From the NCBI RefSeq assembly GCF_001113365.1, contig NZ_CKYA01000012.1, forward strand, positions 1 to 48,719: a stretch of 48,719 nucleotides of DNA, given 5' to 3'. The translations under genes were made by a program, and so were the position numbers. Under the pieces are notes generated by a model. The model saw only the letters and a list, made by a program, of their open reading frames with translations, was not told the DNA's origin and did not search any database. This document shows, in pieces, positions 40,826 to 48,713 of this stretch. Numbering within the stretch: position 1 is the stretch's first letter; the number at the start of each line of letters is the position of its first letter. This DNA comes from Streptococcus pneumoniae. Lineage in GTDB: Bacteria > Bacillota > Bacilli > Lactobacillales > Streptococcaceae.

Positions 40826-41188
40826 TTATTTAAAGAGGAAAATGCTAATCAAGGTCAAAATAGCTGGTCCACCTTGCTTCAAAATAATTTTCTTATCTGC
40901 TGTTAGAGAGCCATAGGCCGCAGCCCCAATCACAAATAAGACAAAAATAGTCACAATTTCTAAATTCTGTGAGAAATAAATACCATACAAGAGAAAGACT
41001 CCTAGCAAAGCATTATAAATCCCTTGATTTTTAAACAATGAACTTACTGACGGACGAGCCAGTTCTTCCTTGTCCATGTTAAAGACACGACTAGTCGCAT
41101 CTGATTGCGTTGCAATACTTTCCAAATAAAAAATGTAAAAATGCTCCAAAGCAACAATCGTTGCTAAAATGATTGTAATAATTGACAT
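40826..41188 (-). CDS. DUF1304 membrane protein
   Basis: The 120 residues have four hydrophobic segments, start with ATIVALEHFYIFYLES and contain FKNQGIYNALLGVFLLYGI, the pattern of the DUF1304 family. Function is unknown. It lies 10 bases after the marR-type gene and should be in the same operon, so it may be part of the response that regulator controls. Confidence 0.85.
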   Translation of the reverse strand: MSIITIILATIVALEHFYIFYLESIATQSDATSRVFNMDKEELARPSVSSLFKNQGIYNALLGVFLLYGIYFSQNLEIVTIFVLFVIGAAAYGSLTADKKIILKQGGPAILTLISIFLFK

Positions 41189-41198
41189 CTATTTCTCC

Positions 41199-41624
41199 TT
41201 AAATTTCTATATTTTCAATACCCAAAACCAATTTATTTAATAAACGGCTGAGTTCTGTTCTTTCAGACTCTGTTAAGATACTTTCCATCTCTTGCTTAAC
41301 CTTGATATGCTGCAGAGGTGGATTCACCACTAACTGCTCCTTAGCGTACTTCGTAGCCTCTACCAACACTTCCCGCTGATTTTCAGGATTACGATGACGC
41401 TCCACCAAACCTTCCTTTTCCAGAATTTTGAAATGTCGGGTCAAAGCAGCCTGATCAATCTTCAAACGCTCCTGAACCGCTATTTGATTACAAGGGGAAT
41501 GCTTCAGCAAAAATAATAAAATTTGATACCGTGTCAAACTAATCCCAAGTCTTTTTTCAAACAATTGCGTACTCGCTTGCTCAGACAAGCGGAGTTGATA
41601 AAGTAAATCTTGAATCTCTATCAT
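41199..41624 (-). CDS. MarR-family transcriptional regulator
   Basis: The 141-residue dimeric winged-HTH repressor has the recognition region KIDQAALTRHFKILEKEGLV (about 75-94) and the wing RHRNPENQREVLVEAT. Its promoter has a 27-base near-palindrome lying over the predicted transcription start, which argues for autorepression and control of the following DUF1304 gene. The ligand is unknown; no cysteine-based redox switch is obvious at the N-terminus. Confidence 0.9.
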   Translation of the reverse strand: MIEIQDLLYQLRLSEQASTQLFEKRLGISLTRYQILLFLLKHSPCNQIAVQERLKIDQAALTRHFKILEKEGLVERHRNPENQREVLVEATKYAKEQLVVNPPLQHIKVKQEMESILTESERTELSRLLNKLVLGIENIEI

Positions 41625-41640
41625 TTCTTTCTCCTTTCTA

Positions 41641-41667
41641 TTGATTCGTCAATAATTGACTAATCAA
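41641..41667. promoter_or_regulatory. Predicted MarR operator
   Basis: TTGATTCGTCAA-TAA-TTGACTAATCAA is a 12+12 inverted repeat with one mismatch and a 3-base centre, directly after the -10 of the marR promoter. Confidence 0.75.
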
Positions 41668-41695
41668 GTATAATGCAAAGTAAAATAAATTGCAA
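41667..41695 (-). promoter_or_regulatory. Promoter of the marR-DUF1304 operon
   Basis: Minus strand TTGCAA (41690-41695), 17-base spacer, TATACT (41667-41672). Confidence 0.75.
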
Positions 41696-41748
41696 GAATG
41701 TTGCTTCAATCATTACAAAATGCTAACTTCCATTTCCCATTCATATTG

Positions 41749-41852
41749 ATACTCAATGAAAATCAAAGAGCAAACTAGGAAGCTAGCCGCATGCTCTACT
41801 TGAGTACGGCAAGGCGAAACTGACGTGGTTTGAAGAGATTTTCGAAGAGTAT
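41749..41852 (+). repeat. RUP-like repeat (104 bp), copy 2
   Basis: It has the same ATACTC/GAGTAT ends and core as copy 1 (8001-8105) but in opposite orientation and with several base changes and a one-base length difference. It lies between marR's promoter and the LysM gene stop. The rest of 41625-41934 holds the marR promoter and AT-rich DNA with no further gene that I can support. Confidence 0.88.
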
Positions 41853-41934
41853 GACAAAGAAAAGAACGAACGAGACTCGCTTCCTATCACGAAAGCTAGA
41901 TCTCATCCGTCAAAATGATATTACAAAGTCTGGT

Positions 41935-43056
41935 TTATCCATTCATTGAAACGTGAACGTGGTCATAGTGGTTTTCTGTCACGTTACCACGGTCTGGCAT
42001 TGGGTTCCAAGTATTAGCTGGCCCATATTTGCTATCGAATGGAGCATAGAAACGTTGTTTCCAGATGATGTAACTAATTCCTCGGCTGGCCATATTTTGA
42101 ATAGCGTATTCCGCAACCTTATCCCCTAGTTCTGAACTTTCTGGTACCATAAAATCAATAGCCAAACCTTTTCCGTGATCTCCACTGTCCCCTGGACGGT
42201 AACCACTAAAGGATGTGATGCCAAACAAGTTGGCAATTTCTTCTTTAAAGGCAGCTGTTTGTGGTTGAAGGCCTGCATTTTCAGATTTCGCTACCGCAAG
42301 TCCAGCATAATCGGGCGTAGCTGGAGCTGCGTAAGTTGTTGAAATTATTTTCGTCTCTTCTGGTTGATAAGTAGAAACTGTTGGTGTAGCTTCACTTGAT
42401 GATGCTACTTCTTTTGCTTCTTCTGAACTTGTTGCAGTTGTTTCGATTGCTATTTCTTCTGCTGGCGTTGTAGTTTCTTCCACTGCTGATTCAGCTTGGG
42501 AACTTGCTTGAGTTTCATCTTTATCAGCTGGAGTCGTTGCCTGAGGAGCTGCTTCTGAAACTGCACTGCTTGTTTCGGCTGTTTGCTCCTCTGAAACAGA
42601 AGTTCCTGTAGAAGGCGTGGCTTCTTCTGTAGCAGTCACTGTCTCTGCAACTTGAACAGTTTGATCATCTACGGTCACTTGATTGGTTGTCAAATCTGCT
42701 GTCGCAGTTGTCACTTCCTCACTAGAATCTGCTTGAGGAGTTTGGATTTCAACTTCCGTTACTTCTTCTGCTTCATTGACAGTCGTTGTCAAAACAGTTT
42801 CTGGGAAAATCAAGTCCATATTAGTGATTTTATTCAAATTCGCAAGAACTGTGACATCTACACCCAAGGCTTCTGCAATGGTGCTCAAGGTATCACCATA
42901 CTGTACTGTATAACTTGTTTTGTTGTCCGTTTTAGTCAAATCGTTTTGGATTTGCTCAACACTACGTGCAGTCCAAGTAACTTCTTCTGCTTGGGTTGCC
43001 AATACTGGTGCAAAGGACAAGGCTGCTGTTGAGGCTAATAATATTCTTTTCTTCAT
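41935..43056 (-). CDS. Secreted LysM protein with C-terminal M15-like domain
   Basis: The 373-residue protein is exported: signal peptide about 1-23 (MKKRILLASTAALSFAPVLA, then TQAEE). One LysM domain (about 48-91, YTVQYGDTLSTIAEALGV) binds peptidoglycan. A long Ser/Thr/Glu/Ala linker (about 93-245) follows. The C-terminal domain (about 250-373) has GDHGKGLAIDF and HYDHVHVSM, a metal-site-like pattern seen in peptidase M15-type D,D-carboxypeptidases and related domains; activity is unproven. The pneumococcal relative is, from memory, a WalRK-controlled surface protein. A TGT TATGAT extended -10 precedes it. Confidence 0.88.
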   Translation of the reverse strand: MKKRILLASTAALSFAPVLATQAEEVTWTARSVEQIQNDLTKTDNKTSYTVQYGDTLSTIAEALGVDVTVLANLNKITNMDLIFPETVLTTTVNEAEEVTEVEIQTPQADSSEEVTTATADLTTNQVTVDDQTVQVAETVTATEEATPSTGTSVSEEQTAETSSAVSEAAPQATTPADKDETQASSQAESAVEETTTPAEEIAIETTATSSEEAKEVASSSEATPTVSTYQPEETKIISTTYAAPATPDYAGLAVAKSENAGLQPQTAAFKEEIANLFGITSFSGYRPGDSGDHGKGLAIDFMVPESSELGDKVAEYAIQNMASRGISYIIWKQRFYAPFDSKYGPANTWNPMPDRGNVTENHYDHVHVSMNG

Positions 43057-43110
43057 TCTTTCAAATTCCTTTCAAATGAGTACCTGTCTATCATAACACA
43101 AAAAATGTAG

Positions 43111-43130
43111 AAAAAAAGCCCTCTCGGGCC
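43111..43130 (-). terminator. HAD gene terminator
   Basis: AGCCC and GGGCC with a TCTC loop (43117-43130) are followed by seven T on the minus strand, ahead of the LysM gene promoter. Confidence 0.75.
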
Positions 43131-43157
43131 TATTTAACAGAACTGTCTATTCCTTGT

Positions 43158-43187
43158 AACAAACTCGGTTACTTGAAATAGTTTGTT
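43158..43187. repeat. Inverted repeat between the HAD and LysM genes
   Basis: AACAAACT (43158-43165) and AGTTTGTT (43180-43187) are perfect inverted copies 14 bases apart. It has no T-tail. It may be an operator or an RNA hairpin in the HAD 3' end. Confidence 0.5.
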
Positions 43188-43221
43188 AGGTCTCTGTCAC
43201 AAAACTGACACAATCTTTTTA

Positions 43222-43842
43222 TCACTCAGCCTCAAAAATACGGGAAATATCTGCTAACGCTTGAATCCTGTGATTGCCTTCATAAGACGATTCTAAAAAG
43301 TTGATACTTTGAATTCTACTATTCTGGGCAAATTCCACATCCAGAGTCCGATCCCCTATATAATAGGTCTTCTCAGAATCCAACTGATACTTGTCTAACA
43401 GATAGGTAGCAGCTTCCGGATTAGGCTTGCGCGCAAAGCCACTCTGACTGGTTAGAATCTCTGTAAAATAAGATCCCAAATCCAAGTCTCTTAGAATGGT
43501 AAAAGCATTATCTCCTTTATGAGTATAGACAAATTGCTGAATCCCTACTTGGTTTGCCCAACTCAACACCTCACGCGCACCTGGCATTAAGACTACCTGA
43601 GCATTCTTCTCAGCCAAACTCTGGGCACGCACCTGATTTAGCACTTCCACATCCAGATTTCGCTCTTCTGCCACCCGCACAAGCAAATCCTGAACAGAAT
43701 ACTTGAGAATAAACTCTCTTACCTTTTCCTTATCATAAGGAATAGCAAACTGACCAAAAGTCTCCTCAATCCCTGATAAAATCGCTTCGTAGGAGTCCAA
43801 TAATGTCCCGTCTAAATCCCAAACAAAAGCTGTTTTTTGCAT
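43222..43842 (-). CDS. HAD-superfamily phosphatase
   Basis: The 206-residue protein is a phosphoglycolate-phosphatase-like hydrolase. Motif I is WDLDGTLLDS (nucleophile Asp9, acid Asp11), motif II is VYTHKG, motif III Lys in ARKPNPEAA, and motif IV YIGDRTLDVEFA. The helical cap after motif I marks subfamily IA. The substrate is unknown. It begins 3 bases after the MATE gene stop, so both are in one operon. Confidence 0.92.
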   Translation of the reverse strand: MQKTAFVWDLDGTLLDSYEAILSGIEETFGQFAIPYDKEKVREFILKYSVQDLLVRVAEERNLDVEVLNQVRAQSLAEKNAQVVLMPGAREVLSWANQVGIQQFVYTHKGDNAFTILRDLDLGSYFTEILTSQSGFARKPNPEAATYLLDKYQLDSEKTYYIGDRTLDVEFAQNSRIQSINFLESSYEGNHRIQALADISRIFEAE

Positions 43843-43845
43843 TTT

Positions 43846-45126
43846 CTATCCTTTCAAGTTCATATAACGCTGGTAACGATAGCGTAGAAATAACCAACGA
43901 AAACCATTATCCAAAAGGGTTCCGGTCCAAATACCAGGCAAACCCCACCCAAGTACAATCCCCATCAGATATCCTGTTCCAATGCGGATACACCACATTC
44001 CTATACTTGTCGCATAAAAGGGAAGCCGAGCATTGCCCAACCCCTGCCAGACTGCTGTATAGATGACTGTCCCTATCGTCATAGGAGTACCAAGTAGTGA
44101 AAAAAGTGTTACTAGAACACTGGCCTCCACAGCTAGAGAATCAGTCGTATAGAGATGAGTTAATGGTACACCCAAGACATAGATACTAAAGGTCAAAGGC
44201 AACATGAGAATCAGAGAAAGCCAAAAGGTTTGTTTGCTCAAACTAGCGACTCTTTTCCAATTATCCTCTCCAACTGCTCGGGCCACTAGCATGACCGTTG
44301 CCGTAGCGACGCCAAAGGCAGGCATGTAGTTAAACTGGGTCAAGACTTCTCCGACTGCATTCCCAGCAACTGCCTCCGTTCCAAAAGAAACGACCAAGGC
44401 AATGATGACGACATCACCAGCTCGCATCATAAGCCGCTCTCCAGCTGCTGGTAAAGCTAAAGTCAATAGTTCCTTATCTAAACCAAAAGTCGGTTTCTCA
44501 AAAGGCAACTTTAATTGGGACCATAAAATCACAAGACCAACCAAACGAGACAGAATTGTCCCCCAAGCAACACCAGCTATCCCCATATCAAGAACAAAAA
44601 TAGCTAGACTGGAAAAGAGAATATTCAAAGCATTTGACAAGAGACTAACATAGAGAGGCAGACGTGGATTATGCGTTGCACGAATCAAGGCACCCAGACT
44701 GGTCATGAATCCCAAAAGAACAATCGAACCACCAACTAAAGATAGGTAGAGTCCACCACTCTCAGCTACAGTTCTCTCCGTCCCCAAAAGTCCTATCATC
44801 TCTTGCCCAGCGAAGATGGACAAAGCTCCCAAAAGGAAACTTAAGAGTAAAGTAATTTTCAAGGCCTCAGTCACATGATAGGCTAGCTTGGACTGATCCT
44901 TCTGCCCCAAACTTTTTGAAATAACACTAGAAATAGCTGCCCCTAGAGCAATGAAAATCGCCTGATAAATCGTGATAATATTGCCAGCCACTGAAACACC
45001 TGAAATAGCTATCAAGCCCAAATGGGCTACCAAGTAACTGTCCACCATCCCCATGAGCATCTGCAAAAAGTTTTCGCCCATAGCTGGCAAGGCAATATTA
45101 AGAATGTCTTTATTTTTCTTAAACAA
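43846..45126 (-). CDS. MATE-family multidrug/Na+ efflux protein
   Basis: The 426-residue membrane protein has about twelve spans in two related halves, with ALPAMGENFLQMLMGMVDSYLV in the first and ALPAAGERLMMRAGDVVII in the second, the duplicated MATE signature. It exports cationic compounds using ion gradients; the substrate is unknown. The start is TTG at 45126 with GGAGG 5 bases before. This is not DinF of the recA operon, which is elsewhere in this group. Confidence 0.92.
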   Translation of the reverse strand: MFKKNKDILNIALPAMGENFLQMLMGMVDSYLVAHLGLIAISGVSVAGNIITIYQAIFIALGAAISSVISKSLGQKDQSKLAYHVTEALKITLLLSFLLGALSIFAGQEMIGLLGTERTVAESGGLYLSLVGGSIVLLGFMTSLGALIRATHNPRLPLYVSLLSNALNILFSSLAIFVLDMGIAGVAWGTILSRLVGLVILWSQLKLPFEKPTFGLDKELLTLALPAAGERLMMRAGDVVIIALVVSFGTEAVAGNAVGEVLTQFNYMPAFGVATATVMLVARAVGEDNWKRVASLSKQTFWLSLILMLPLTFSIYVLGVPLTHLYTTDSLAVEASVLVTLFSLLGTPMTIGTVIYTAVWQGLGNARLPFYATSIGMWCIRIGTGYLMGIVLGWGLPGIWTGTLLDNGFRWLFLRYRYQRYMNLKG

Positions 45127-45146
45127 TCCTTCCTCCTGATGAAAAG

Positions 45147-45174
45147 AAACTCAGTTGGTTTCCCAACCGAGTTT
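45147..45174 (-). terminator. thrC terminator
   Basis: GTTGG/CCAAC extended across one mismatch by AAACTC/GAGTTT forms a long stem; the tail on the minus strand is CTTTTC. It lies 13 bases past the thrC stop. Confidence 0.7.
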
Positions 45175-45186
45175 ACTCCTTCTGTC

Positions 45187-46671
45187 TTAAAGTCCTAGAT
45201 AATCCTCAACCGCTGCTTGCATATCAGCAGCTGCCACTGTTGTCTTGTGACGAACAGGAGCTGTTTCAAGTCCATCAACTGCTGGTGGCACTGCAACGCC
45301 TGAGATTTCATGTAATTGAGCCAAAGCTTCAAAGTCAGTTAAGCCAACTTTCCCCGTTACAGCTTCTACTGCAACCACTGGGAACTTGTATGGACTAGCT
45401 GTTGATGCAATCACTGTCTTAGTCGCATCGCCAGTAGCATCTTGGTATTTCTTATAAACTGCTGAAGCAACCGCCGTATGTGGATCCTCGATATAAGAAT
45501 CTGACTCATAAACACGCTTGATTTCTGCTGCCGTTTCTTCCTCAGTCGCATATTCAGCTGCAAAGAGTTCAAGAATCTCTGTATCAAAATTAGTCAACTC
45601 ATATTGACCTTGGCTATTCAAAGCATTCATGAGTTCAGCTGTCTTAACCGCATCATTACCCAAAAGATGGAAAATCAAACGCTCCAAGTTTGAAGATACC
45701 AAGATATCCATAGATGGGCTAGTTGTTACCTTAAACTCACGTTTCTTGTCATAAACACGTGTCTTGAAGAAGTCTGTCAAAACATTGTTGTCATTTGAAG
45801 CACAGAGCAATTTACCAACTGGTAGACCAATTTGTTTGGCATAAAAGGCAGCCAAGATATTTCCAAAGTTTCCAGTTGGCACTGTGAAGTTAACCTTATC
45901 ACCAGCCACAATCTCACCAGTCTTGACCAACTGAGCGTAAGCATAAACATAGTAGACAATCTGTGGCACCAAACGACCAATGTTCATAGAGTTAGCAGAT
46001 GAAAATTGCAACTTGTTGGCCGCTAATCTTTCACGAAGAGCCACGTCGTTAAACATGTGCTTCACATTTGTTTGCGCATCGTCAAAGTTACCATCAATAG
46101 CAATAACATGAGTATTGTCGCCAGTTTGAGTGGTCATTTGTAACTCTTGTACCTTGCTGACACCATCCTTTGGATAAAAGACGATAATCTCAGTTCCAGG
46201 CACATCCGCAAACCCTGCCATAGCAGCTTTCCCAGTATCACCAGATGTCGCTGTCAAAATGACGATTTTGTTCTCCAAACCATGTTTCTTAGCAGCAGTC
46301 GTCATAAAGTATGGCAAAATAGACAAGGCCATATCCTTAAAGGCAATCGTTGAACCATGGAAGAGTTCCAAGTTATATTGCCCGTCTAATTTCACTAATG
46401 GTGCGATAGCTGGAGTATCAAACTTGCTATCATAGGCACTGTTGATACAGTAGTCCAACTCTTCAGCTGTAAAGTCATCTAAAAATGCTGACAAAACAAT
46501 CTTAGCAACTTCCTGATAAGATGCATCTTTCAATTTGTCAAAGTCCAAATCTACCTTTGGATAAGTAAGCGGTGTAAACAAACCACCGTCCGTCGCCAAA
46601 CCTTGCAAAATAGCTTGGCTGGCAGTTACTGTATTGTTGGTATCACGCGTTGATTGATAAACTAATGTCAT
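45187..46671 (-). CDS. thrC: Threonine synthase
   Basis: ThrC makes threonine from O-phosphohomoserine with pyridoxal phosphate. The 494 residues are the long (type I, fungal/E. coli-like) form, with an N-terminal TRDTNNTVTASQAILQGLA, the PLP lysine in FHGSTIAFKDMALS and the phosphate-binding TATSGDTGKAAM. It stands alone with no hom or thrB nearby. A CodY-like box overlaps its promoter, fitting amino-acid control. Confidence 0.96.
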   Translation of the reverse strand: MTLVYQSTRDTNNTVTASQAILQGLATDGGLFTPLTYPKVDLDFDKLKDASYQEVAKIVLSAFLDDFTAEELDYCINSAYDSKFDTPAIAPLVKLDGQYNLELFHGSTIAFKDMALSILPYFMTTAAKKHGLENKIVILTATSGDTGKAAMAGFADVPGTEIIVFYPKDGVSKVQELQMTTQTGDNTHVIAIDGNFDDAQTNVKHMFNDVALRERLAANKLQFSSANSMNIGRLVPQIVYYVYAYAQLVKTGEIVAGDKVNFTVPTGNFGNILAAFYAKQIGLPVGKLLCASNDNNVLTDFFKTRVYDKKREFKVTTSPSMDILVSSNLERLIFHLLGNDAVKTAELMNALNSQGQYELTNFDTEILELFAAEYATEEETAAEIKRVYESDSYIEDPHTAVASAVYKKYQDATGDATKTVIASTASPYKFPVVAVEAVTGKVGLTDFEALAQLHEISGVAVPPAVDGLETAPVRHKTTVAAADMQAAVEDYLGL

Positions 46672-46702
46672 TACTCTCTATCCTTTATCTATAGTCTCTT
46701 CC

Positions 46703-46728
46703 ATTATATCATGATTTTTCAGAAAATT
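46703..46728 (-). promoter_or_regulatory. thrC promoter with CodY-like box
   Basis: The -10 is TATAAT (46703-46708) preceded by TGA (extended). ATTTTTCAGAAAATT at 46714-46728 matches the CodY box AATTTTCWGAAAATT at 14 of 15 positions and covers the spacer and -35 region, a repressing position. Confidence 0.7.
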
Positions 46729-46746
46729 CTCCCTTTATAAAAGAAA

Positions 46747-48024
46747 TTATAGTTCCAATTCTTCTTTCAAAGGCTCTAAATAGGTCATTTCTTGCTTATT
46801 TCTCATCTCCAGTCCTTCCTCAGCTAGCAGGAGTAAGTCTTTGGAAAATTCAATAATCGCAGTTTCTTCCTCATCTCTAAGCTTCTTCTTAGAAAATTGT
46901 CGTCTTAAAAACTTATAATCACAACCAAATTTCTTAAAGAAAGGTGCTGTTTCTAAGTAAGCTACTAACTTATCTAAATTAACCAACAATCCCAAGTGAA
47001 AGGCTGCAGAAGCAAAAGTCCTATCAAGTGGCTGTGTACACACACTACGAAACTCAACTGTTCCTCGAGTCGTTAAGTCTTGGTACTGGTAACTACGATG
47101 AGTTTCAAAATCCTTCTCTTGAGGGTAAATAAGAATCTCATCCCCATTAAGAGCATATGCTTGGATTTCAGATGTAGCCAAATAGTCCCTAGCCTGAATC
47201 GGATAAAAATAATAGGTTTGCCCATCACGTTCCGCAGTAAAAATTGCAGAATGATCTAGATAGTCAAAAAAATCATCCTCACCGTTAAAGAGTCTAGCAT
47301 TGACCCCGACATTTTCTGGATAGAGACCATGCATGGATTCTTCCCAGAAAATATCCCTTGAAATTTTCGTATCCCAATCTGCACCTGAAAACTCAGAATT
47401 GGCAAATAAATATGCCTTAACTGCTTCAATTTGAGTAAAAGCATTAATCACCCGTAGGTAGTTAGATTTTGAAACATCCAGCTGAACCTGACTCCCGCAG
47501 ATAAAAGCACCATATTCAGGGAAATGATGTAAGTCTGATTTAGTAATATTTCTACTCAAATTCAAATAATCCATCAACATCTGATAGCGTGGATAAGCCA
47601 CTGGACAATTCTCATTTTTATCCCAGTTGGGATGGATACCACAGCCAACAATAGCATGATTTGATTCAGCTAACTTCTTCTGGATTGCTTCCATATAAAT
47701 ACTAAAACGTTCTTCAACCTCTTGTATCGTTTCAGCCTTACCAAATGCAAACTCAATTGTTGTATAGGAAACTTCAAATAAAATAGCATCCTGACTTATC
47801 GGATCTACTAACTGGATCGGATTGCCAAAATCATCTACCTTTTCGACAGTAAAATCAAAAGAAGAAACTAAATATCGGAATAAGTACTTGATAACTTCAA
47901 CATCTGTAGCATCTCCTTCCAAGTTTACAACAGGATATTCCAGCTCAATCCCGACAAACAATTCAGGATTTTCTTTAATATTTTTCAAATACCGATGTTT
48001 TAATAAATCGATAGAACGAGACAT
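46747..48024 (-). CDS. Glutamate-cysteine ligase-like protein (carboxylate-amine ligase fold)
   Basis: The 425-residue protein begins like GCS family ligases (FVGIELEYPVVNLEGDATDV) and has VSYTTIEFAFGKAETIQEVEE, FICGSQVQLDVS and TTRGTVEFRSVCTQPLDR, which resemble substrate and metal-binding regions of gamma-glutamate-cysteine ligases. No glutathione synthetase domain or gene is nearby, so the product may not be glutathione. Function is inferred from resemblance only. It has its own TGG TATAAT extended -10 (around 48071-48079), just after the tRNA terminator. Confidence 0.72.
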   Translation of the reverse strand: MSRSIDLLKHRYLKNIKENPELFVGIELEYPVVNLEGDATDVEVIKYLFRYLVSSFDFTVEKVDDFGNPIQLVDPISQDAILFEVSYTTIEFAFGKAETIQEVEERFSIYMEAIQKKLAESNHAIVGCGIHPNWDKNENCPVAYPRYQMLMDYLNLSRNITKSDLHHFPEYGAFICGSQVQLDVSKSNYLRVINAFTQIEAVKAYLFANSEFSGADWDTKISRDIFWEESMHGLYPENVGVNARLFNGEDDFFDYLDHSAIFTAERDGQTYYFYPIQARDYLATSEIQAYALNGDEILIYPQEKDFETHRSYQYQDLTTRGTVEFRSVCTQPLDRTFASAAFHLGLLVNLDKLVAYLETAPFFKKFGCDYKFLRRQFSKKKLRDEEETAIIEFSKDLLLLAEEGLEMRNKQEMTYLEPLKEELEL

Positions 48025-48088
48025 ACTATCCTACTCTTTCTTAATCTAAATAAAATTTGAATAACTACTATTATACCAAAAATAATAC

Positions 48089-48118
48089 AAAAAAGGAACG
48101 AAGATTAACCACGTTCCT
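48089..48118 (-). terminator. tRNA operon terminator
   Basis: AGGAACG (48094-48100) pairs with CGTTCCT (48112-48118); six T follow on the minus strand. Confidence 0.85.
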
Positions 48119-48130
48119 AACGCTATACTA

Positions 48131-48214
48131 TACCGGCGGCCGGGGTCGAACCGGCACGTCCTTGCGGACACTGGATTTTGAGTCCAGCGCGTCTGCCAAT
48201 TCCGCCACGCCGGC
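48131..48214 (-). tRNA. tRNA-Leu (CAA)
   Basis: An 84-base tRNA with the long variable arm of the leucine class. The anticodon loop CTCAAAA gives CAA, reading UUG. The acceptor stem closes with a G1-U72 pair. No CCA is encoded. It is last in the cluster. Confidence 0.95.
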
Positions 48215-48223
48215 AAATAGTAA

Positions 48224-48295
48224 CTGGGGTAGCTGGATTCGAACCAACGCATGAGGGAGTCAAAGTCCCTTGCCTTACCGCTTGGCTATACCCCA
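48224..48295 (-). tRNA. tRNA-Gln (UUG)
   Basis: A 72-base cloverleaf with acceptor TGGGGTA/TACCCCA and discriminator G73. The anticodon loop CTTTGAC gives UUG. CCA is not encoded. Confidence 0.95.
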
Positions 48296-48308
48296 ATAAT
48301 ATAAAATA

Positions 48309-48382
48309 GGCGAGTGATGGGGATCGAACCCACGCATGCCAGAGCCACAATCTGGTGTGTTAACCACTTCACCACACCCGCC
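48309..48382 (-). tRNA. tRNA-His (GUG)
   Basis: The anticodon loop TTGTGGC gives GUG. The extra 5' G (G-1 at 48382) faces C73 (48309), the histidine identity pair. It is a substrate for TGT by anticodon. CCA is not encoded. Confidence 0.95.
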
Positions 48383-48395
48383 ATAATTCTATTAA

Positions 48396-48466
48396 CACGG
48401 GCAGTAGGAATTGAACCCACACTGAAGGTTTTGGAGACCTTAGTTCTACCTTTAAACTATGCCCGT
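48396..48466 (-). tRNA. tRNA-Trp (CCA)
   Basis: A 71-base tRNA with acceptor ACGGGCA/TGCCCGT and G73. The anticodon loop CTCCAAA gives CCA. No 3' CCA is encoded. Confidence 0.95.
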
Positions 48467-48470
48467 AAAA

Positions 48471-48551
48471 TGGAAGGGGAGGGATTCGAACCCCCGAACC
48501 CGAAGGAGCGGATTTACAGTCCGCCGCGTTTAGCCTCTTCGCTACCCTTCC
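48471..48551 (-). tRNA. tRNA-Tyr (GUA)
   Basis: An 81-base class II tRNA with a long variable arm (CTCCTTCGGG region). The anticodon loop CTGTAAA gives GUA. It is a substrate for TGT by anticodon. Confidence 0.95.
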
Positions 48552-48563
48552 AAAATATATAAA

Positions 48564-48636
48564 TGGCGCGAGACGGAATCGAACCGCCGACACATGGAGC
48601 TTCAATCCATTGCTCTACCAACTGAGCTACCGAGCC
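48564..48636 (-). tRNA. tRNA-Phe (GAA)
   Basis: A 73-base tRNA with anticodon loop TTGAAGC giving GAA. The acceptor arms GGCTCGG and TCGCGCC pair except at position 4 (U) against 69 (C), and end in a G7-U66 wobble. All other arms are regular. Confidence 0.94.
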
Positions 48637-48639
48637 TTA

Positions 48640-48713
<74 letters not shown>

